Source: Periplaneta americana (Eukaryota > Arthropoda > Insecta > Blattodea > Blattidae). From it: 64,000 bases of DNA. Positions within the stretch are counted from its first letter, which is position 1; every line of letters begins with the position of its first letter. The translations under genes and the position numbers were made by a program. Below the pieces are notes generated by a model. That model had not been told where the DNA came from and did not search any database. It saw only the letters and a list, made by a program, of their open reading frames with translations. The stretch spans positions 67,801,501 through 67,865,500 of the forward strand of contig NC_091124.1 in NCBI RefSeq assembly GCF_040183065.1, in the 5' to 3' direction. Of this stretch, positions 49,901-58,497 are shown in pieces.

Positions 49901-52900
49901 ATTTCTCGGTAAAAAGGAATGCAACTTTCATAGATCATTCTTTTTTCCCTATCAACATCATTAGCTTGATTTTCTTCGGTATTTTCCTATTTTATTGTAG
50001 GTTCTAGAATAGTCTCATTCGATCTTTTCTTAAGTGCCAAAATGTTAGCAAAACAATTGGTTCCTGTGTCATATCATATTAACTTTTACAAAACATTCAT
50101 AGCCATTTTGAGAGAACAAGTTGGTTAATGTATGCTTTAATTTATTATGTCTTTGGGTAATATGAGCAATAACATAATTAAGAAGTTCATTTTGAGTGGG
50201 TTATGTTGATTCCGTTAATTATGCTTTTTCTTTCTAATAGCATAGAATTCAAATTTCATAAAATGGAAAATGATGAATATTTCAGATTGAGGTTTAAGTG
50301 CTCTTGAAATTTTGTATCATTGTTAGAAGCATTGGGGTTTTCATTAAAAATTTTATCCACATAAAGTATTGCGTCATATTTGTAAATTTTATACGTTAAA
50401 CTAAAATAGATAACATTGTCATGTGAATACACTGTAATATTGGCATGTAATTTAGTACAAATTCAAACTCTTACAGGACCTATTACAGAATCTTTTAAAT
50501 TCATTAGTGTTGACACGTGGTTGCCTTACGTAAATTAGTCACTTATGTTAGATTAATTCTACACAAATTGTTTGGGTTCTGTCATTTAGTGATAAAATGA
50601 ATGTCTACATAAATCATGAAGTTTATTATTACTCATTATTTACTATTTGTTTATTATTTACTCTGTTTAAAAGTATAATCCCATTTGTAATAAAACAAGG
50701 GTATTCTTTTATATATAAATTTATATTAAGTAAAGAAAAATAAAACACCTAGTTTTTCTAGTAATTTTATTATTTAGTGTACGTGCATGTGTAAGACATG
50801 CATGTAGCCACTTGTTCCTTTATTTCACTCACTCACTCACTCATCCGACGTTGAAGTAAATGCATGTTTCTTTAGAATAATTTTTGTCGCACCAAAAATG
50901 ATACAGTAAATGGCTGGTGCATGAGGTGAACTGGGCATGGTATTAGCATTTTTGCACCTGAAAAACCTATTTTGTATCTGTATTGAGAATTCTGCATCAA
51001 GGCTTCACATTCTTATGCCTTTATATGCTGGTCTGAAGATATGTAGATATAATGGATGATAATATAGAATGTCATCAGCATTTTGTAATGATTAATATTT
51101 TTAGTATGCAAAAATCGAATATAATTATGAACATCGACTTTTTAGTCCACTGTGATGAATTGAATGTTAGTGGGACGAAGTCGACAGTCTTATTTTAGGT
51201 TTTGAGATGCTGAAAGATTATTGGTATAACCACAGTCTAGTATATGCAGTCACGAAGCTTGAGTTGTGAAGGTGCTAGGAACAATAGACTGTGCCAGTAC
51301 TATTTCACATTGTCTGTAATGAGGCGATAATAGCGATCCTAGTGGTTAGCAACTATCTATGGATGCATATTTACTACGTATTGAGCTTCGTGACTGTATA
51401 TACTAGACTATGGTATAACCACGACCTGCCTAATACCCTTGAAAATACGAAACAAGCATTTTTTAAAAGAAAAGAGATTAGAAATTGGACAGTATTTAAA
51501 ATGATACAACCATTTCCTAATCTAATTAAAGAATAAATTATGCTTTATCATTTTAAGAAACATTTTTTGAAAGAGAATTCATTAGACACCACAAAGTTTT
51601 GAAAATATGGATATGTGCATCTTCAGTATATATATATATATATATATAAAACTGAAATGAATTTAAAACTACAGCGTCGAAATAAAACCTTTCTGACAGA
51701 AAAAATATGGTTATAAATTAAATGTTAACGAATTTAAGGTAAATAATGATACAAAATGCAGCAAAATTTTATGTGCATTTGTTTTATGCATGTGATATTG
51801 ATGCAATTTAGACGTATAATAATTTATAATGTGTAAAGTTAACTTTTTTTTCAGTCACAAATTGAAATGTATTTTAATAATACTACGTAGGCTACATGTT
51901 CAAAATATGATCCTTTTGGCAATAATTCTTTTCTCATATATATATATATATATATAGTGATTTTTTTCTAGCGGAACATGCCAGAATGGCGTTCCTGCAC
52001 CTTTTATTATATTATCCTTCACGGAATCGAGAAATGTGTTAGTCACTATGTTTTTAACATAATTTTTCTTTAAACTCTGCTTAGGCCTTGAAAGTCTTAA
52101 AATTGGATGAAAAGGAGTTTAAAAACGACAAGATTCTCATGCATTGGACAGTAATCATCTCCCCATCCGCAATAATAAATTCTACACAGAGTTTCACTGC
52201 CTTTTTCTCCAGAAAAAAATCACTGTGTATATATAAACATTGCAGCCAAACTTCCCTTTAACATACTTCTTTCGGTAGTGGATGCCTCTTTAAAATTCAC
52301 TCACAGATTTACACATACCCCCCAATAACTGTTATTAACACTCAATTATGCATGCAAGAAGTTTAAAATTTTCTCAATAGTGGACATATTCAAACATATT
52401 CAATCTTGTCGGCCTAGGTAGCGTAATCAGTATAGCACTGGCCTTCTGTGCTCGAGGTTGCGGGTTCGATCCTGACCCAGGTCGATGGCATTTAAGACTC
52501 ATGTTAGTAAATTTGCTGGCATGTAAAAGAACTCCTGCGGGACAAAATTCCAGCACACCGGTGACGTTGATATAACCTCGGCAGTTGCAAGCGTCATTAA
52601 ATAAATCATAATTTAATTTTATTCAGTCCTCTTTATTTCAGAATTTCTTACTTATTATCTTATCAGTATTGTACTACTAAGGTGTCAGAATTGCAGTAAT
52701 TTATAATTTCTTATGTTGTTGTTGTTTTCTAATGCCAGGCGTTTGACAATAAAGTCATTTGACCTCTTGCACTCCAATATTTTTCAAAGCTATTATCATG
52801 GTCAGCTACTGAAGCACAGATTTTGAGATGTTCTGAATCCATTTCTTGGTTTGAGTTGCACAATGTAGAAATGCATCTGAGTCATTCCACGTCAAATCGC

Positions 52901-55900
52901 ACAGCAATAAAACACGACCTTCTCGGAAATGGTCGAATTTTTTTTCATGAATTCCAGACATCAAATAAGGAGACCCGTATCTTTTTATTTTCACAATTAT
53001 TAATTATTTGTGTAGTTATGAATATTTGAAGTTATGCAAATTATGCGCGCACTGTTACATAAACTTGCTTGGAACTCTGTGTCTACATATAATTGATATT
53101 TGCGGTTTGGCGTATTTTAAATACGAAATACAACACTTTTTATTACTTTAGGCCTGTCACAAATAAATTTAAAATTTGGCCTATTTTTTTAATCGTTTCT
53201 TTTTCAAAGCAAAATTACCATATTAAATAGCCAAGTTAAAAATCTGAAAAAAAATATAGACTTGTTCGCTGATGTATTATTTGTAAACTACTGCATTTAT
53301 AAATATGGGATCGGCACCCATACATTTGTAACAATTTATTTTCCGGAGGCATGCACGCGCTCGCGATGCCCAGCTAATGAACTGCTTGCAGCCATAGGCT
53401 AGAAGGCTGCCCATGGAAATTCCCCGTTGCATCTGATGTCACCATACTAATCATCAAATGATTAATACCTTAAGGAACAGTAAATATCTTATCTAAAATT
53501 ATTTTATTATTGTCAGCTCAGCTAGGGAAGCCCTTCACAGTGCTGTATGTTTATACTGTAATACTGTATAGCCAAGTGTTTGATGATAGCAAGGCTGGGT
53601 AAGGCAGTAAACTTTATGGCAGTAAACAGATGGCAGGAGAGAAAAATAATCAGTTTGGTTTGAATTTCGCGCAGTGACGTGACTTCTATACAACATGAGT
53701 GATGGTAAAGATCGCGTAATATATAACAAGTGTTTAAATCCATTTACCTTCCTAATCACCAAAGGACGGATCAGAGTGACTGTTCTTACAAGTTTACTAA
53801 TCATTTACTATAGTCTGTTTATGTTGAAGCAGAGATGGTGACTCCAGAAGTACACAGCGGGCGCGTACCTGCAGTGTCCGTACAGTTGTATCAAAAGAAT
53901 GCGTACACTGTGATGTACTTGACGGCTGTGAATTTGTACTCCGTTATGAAATACTACATTGTACTTAGCGTCAAGTGAATACTACTTAGTCTGTGCATTG
54001 CAGTGGACAATAATGTACGCGGAGATTGTCGAAAGTGAACGTTCTGCATCTCTCACTTAAACAAAAATTATGTCGTGAGAAACTCCTTTCGACATCGCAA
54101 GACGTAATAGGTGCACACGAATATTATACTATATCAGGAATATCAATATCAATGTCTGATGTATTTCTTTCATTGTTTGATCTCGAGGGCTCTGTTTGTT
54201 TTTGCAGCAACACATCTCGCACACCACACATGATTGAAAAACCATTATTTTTTGCTAACACTTTCTGAAGTTTCTCGTTCACATTTTTTTTGTAAATTCT
54301 CGGGCTTTGGTTTCCTTAAATTTTACACATACTTCTTCCACTATGTTTATAGCCTTCAGCATTTGTAAATCAGATGTTTCTAACAACGTTATGGCGCGAA
54401 AGATCAACTGAAATTAGGGATTTTGCTATTTCAATTCCATGTGTCTCTGTAGACTCTAAACTATTGATCACGTCCACAATTTGAACAAATACCCCATTTT
54501 GTTATTATGGGCTTTGGTGGAAGGGGAAGCCCGGGAGCGATTTCCTTGAATTTTTGTATTCGGAAAGGTGCTTTCAGAAAAATTTTCTTATCATTACCTA
54601 TAAAGCTATCGACGTCACTATAAAAAGAGCGAATTTCTTCCGCCGCCCTATGGAGTCCATGTTCTAAGCAAGTTAGGTGAATCAACTTAAGATACATTAT
54701 TTTTATGTCCTTGGCCGCCTTTATTTTTTTAGTTGGTTTTTTAACGATGCTGTGTCAACTACTAGCTTATTTAACGTCGATGAGATTTGTGATAGCGAAA
54801 TGATATTTGGCGAGATAAGGCCAAGGATTCGCCATAGATTACCTTGCATTCACATTACGGTTGGGAAAAACCTCGGAAAAAATCCAACCAGGCAATCAGC
54901 CCAAGCGGGGATCGAACCCACACCCGAACGCAACTTCAAACCGGCAGGCAAACGCCTTAACCGACTGAGCCACGCCAGTAGCCTGGCCGCTTTTATCATG
55001 TAGGGCGCAGCATCTGTGACTAAAAGAAGTACATTATTATACCTGATACCAATCGGCCACAAAATGTCCATGGCATTAGAAGATACAGTTGTCATTGTTG
55101 TGTGGTTCATCTTTTCTATCGTGTGAATTTGTTGCTTTGTATATTTGCGAAGAATGTCTCGAAAGTGTGGATTATCTATTTTTTAATGCAATATTTGCAC
55201 CGATCATCATAGCATACAAGTCGCTGCAAAAAGTCCTACTACATACTCTATAATTCTTTACACACTCTCTGTACCTAGGGAACACGCGCCGAGGCATTCT
55301 GCTCTCTGCATCAGTAACATGAAGTCACGGAACCTGGTCACTCTGATCCGCCCTCTGCTAATCACGCTTTTAAAAAGGAAAGTACACTAAGACGCGTAAG
55401 TCGCGACTTATTGATAAAGCTCAATTTAAAGGAGTCTTTGAGTGTGCAAATATGTGATTTGTTCCGTAAAAATCAATTAATTTCCGCATAGGTCAGGTGA
55501 AATTATATGTGAAGCTGGTAGTTCTTGTGATATTAATAAACATGAATCAAATGAAAGTGCGGACAGAGAAAGTGATTATCCCAGTACTTCTTCTAGCAGT
55601 TCTATGGATACAGTGCTAGAAATCAGTAATATTGAGGAATTAAACAAGAGTTTGATGTCAATAGATCCCCTATGAAGAAATGAAAGATACAACAAAACGA
55701 TACCCCCGTGAAAAGTTTCAAAAGTAAAAGGCTCCCTAGCATGTTAAGTTTTTCATGTAGAAGATGCATCATCATCCATTCAAAAGTCAGCCATATTTTA
55801 TTTTTGACGGAATGCAAAGAAATGTACAATCTGAAAATTACATAGTTATTGCAGACTTTTCTGAAAATTATTCATTTGTAATACAAGATTCAATACAAGG

Positions 55901-58451
55901 TGTGCATTGGAACATATGCCAAGCCACAATACAATACAATTTTAATTTTACTTCCTACTTTATTTTATTTTATATTCTCTTATAGGGCTATTAATATTAT
56001 ATCTGAACTGCGCCCGAACACGAGCGCTGCTCATTTGGTCTCAAATTTTGTTAATACTACTGCATCTCCTTTTTTATATTGCTTGTATTATTTTATTTCT
56101 ATTTCTCTTGTTTGTAATTATATTCTTTATTCTGTATATTTAAATAAATAAATAAATAATAAATAAATAAATCCTTTCGTAGTATATTTCAAAGGAGATA
56201 CAGAAATTCGTTACAAAAGTAATGTCATCTCAGAAACCATGAAACATGATACCGATCCCTTTGACTTTTTTCAATCCGAACCAATCAATTTCTTAAAGCA
56301 AGAATTCAACGATATGAAAAAAATCATCTACTTTTCCAATGGATCAAGTTCACAATAATAAAAAAAAGAATTTAAAAAATAATTGCTTACATGAAGACGA
56401 TTATGGAATTAGTGCTGAATGACACTTCTTTGCAATGTCGCATGGTAAAGGTCCATGTGTTGGCATTGGAGATACTGTTAAAGGACTTGCCACGAGAGTT
56501 AGCCTATACAAGATCCTATAACAACACCAAAAAAACTGTTTGATCAGTCACAAAACACATTTCTAACATGTCATTTATATTTTGTCCATTCAATAAGCAC
56601 AAAAACCACACTGAAAATTTGCAGGCCAGATACCATAATCTAAAACCAATAACTGGTACATTAAAATTATATTCTTTTATTCCGTTGTCAAAAACTGAAG
56701 ATTTAGTAAAACAATTTTCTTTCAAGAAAGAAGGTAGGCGACTGAAAATTTAAAGTGTGAATGAAAAGAAACATTTGAAAAGCATAATGTACAATTATTT
56801 GAAGATATCATAATAAGTAAATTAGCAGTGTTTCCTCGAGCAACTTGATCCGTACTGGGTGTAATGTTGCAACGTTCAGTCAATTATCCTGCACCGATAA
56901 ACCTCTTAGCGCGCTTTAACGCTTCCCGTCCACTGCTGCTGCGCCGACCGCTACACATTCTGTCATAAGTAATTAAATTTCCATTAAACTATTGGAGATC
57001 CCATTCTGAGTTTTTCTGGAATTATTAAGAATAATTCAGTGCACCTAGTAGGCATTTTTTTAGATTTTTAATAGGGCTATTTCACATTGATGTATATGTT
57101 TTAAAAATTGAATTATAAAAAAATATTTGAAATAATTATATTAAAATTAGTTAGTAACTATTTAATAAAAGACAGTACTTTAAGCTTTTAAATGCATTTT
57201 TCAAAAAAATTTTAACATCAATATCGTCAGAAATATGACGCTTTAAATGTTGCATTGTGCGACATTTTTAACGAATTTTAACATGTAATATTTTAAAAAC
57301 ATGTGGACTTAGGAGAAAATAAAAATACACTTGTTGGTTTATGAGACCCATAGAGTTGGTAAAAAAAATATAAACGCAATCAGAAATATGAAGGTCAAAA
57401 TTTGTATAATTTTGTGCAATTTGACGTGGAATGACTCATCTAGGAAATTAATTCAATCATGCAGTGTTAAAAAAAGCTTTTTTTTTTCTTTTGTTTTGTT
57501 TTTGTCTGACCATGTTAATGTTAAAATGTGGCAATTCGTCATCAGGATTTAGTTAGAATAATCATTAATACCTATATACAAGCTATGTAATTTACATGTT
57601 TCTCTAAAATACATTTCAAAGTATTACATAAAGTATTAAGTAAAAATAAATAAATGAAAAATGTTTTCTTAATATTGTATAGTTAAAATTGCATTATGTA
57701 TATATAATATATCAAATTATATTTTAATTAATTAATTTTATTACATTAATTGTTACAGATTTACCCAATGCCAAACGTATTTTAATTTCCAGATGTTGTC
57801 CATTATTGAAAAATTTCACTTTATTGTCATTTGTCTGCATTGAATGTAAAATGAATCCATAATTCTTTGTAGCAGCAGGATGTAATGTTGGTTGTAAATA
57901 TGTAAATATAGTTGTCGTTATTGTTCTCTAATGGCAGCAATTTGGGATCATTTAACCCATTTTGCTTCTTGCGTCCTAATAAAATGCGCAGGGATAAAGT
58001 TACTTGCGTCCATGACATTCTTTAAGTCATACGTGTCCCTAATCAAATTTAATAGTATTAAGTAGTGAATTGTGACAGTTGTCGAGAACGAACCATAGTT
58101 AAAGCTCCACTGTATGTAGCCAATTACTCAACTATTATTTTTATTGATACCATACTCTGGGACACTGATATGGGATTCATGCTCCAAACAGTGCCTTGAC
58201 ATGGGTCTGAGTTCTGCTCAGGGCTGATTATTTGGTCTTTTCCGAAGTTTTCCCGAAGTGTAAGACAAATGTTAGGTAATCCCGTGGCAGATCCTCGGAC
58301 TTCTCTCCACCAGTGCTAGATAACTGCACAATTGATACAGTATTATTAAATAACTGATTTGAAAAAGCGTGATGTGTTCTAAAAATCTTATATATTTCTA
58401 ATTTATTCCTCATTCTGACACACTATATGAATAATAGTAGTAGTAGTAGTA

Positions 58452-58497
<46 letters not shown>

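Larger units (their letters stand above)
53760..55357 (-). mobile_element. hAT transposon nested in the outer element
   Basis: Ends CAAAGGACGGATCAGAGTGA and (reverse complement of right end) CAGAGGGCGGATCAGAGTGA; CAGAGG is a classic hAT terminus. It is flanked by a perfect 8-bp duplication CTAATCAC (53752-53759 and 55358-55365), the hAT hallmark. It carries a minus-strand transposase pseudogene and a SINE insertion. Confidence 0.93.
53698..56757 (+). pseudogene. Decayed transposase-like gene of the outer TIR element
   Basis: Fragments in order: [17 protein letters not shown] before the hAT insertion; a [20 protein letters not shown] stretch after it; [20 protein letters not shown] with [17 protein letters not shown] (55780-55925); then, past the LINE-like tail, [20 protein letters not shown] and [34 protein letters not shown] in another frame; and [20 protein letters not shown] at the end. 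I recognise the ADF-ENY and IIYFSDG...Q blocks as belonging to a repeated protein family of insects and other animals. Acidic residues in those blocks would suit DDE-type catalysis, and the second one reads Asn here. Frameshifts and stops are many. The function is inferred from its position inside the inverted repeats. Confidence 0.6.
52879..57437 (+). mobile_element. Large TIR DNA transposon with 4-bp TSD (nested host)
   Basis: Terminal repeats GAGTCATTCCACGTCAAATC at left and GAGTCATTCCACGTCAAATT (reverse complement) at right, about 25 bases, are flanked by ATCT (52875-52878 and 57438-57441). It encloses a decayed plus-strand gene (about 53698 to 56757) split by a hAT insertion and by a short LINE-like tail (about 55928-56171). 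Without the insertions it is about 2.7 kb. A 4-bp TSD with GAG termini would suit a Sola-type transposon, but I cannot confirm the superfamily. Confidence 0.82.

Noticed and set aside
52411-52475. Possible tRNA gene
   Set aside because: It is the head of a SINE with two further copies in the window, two of which have clear target-site duplications.
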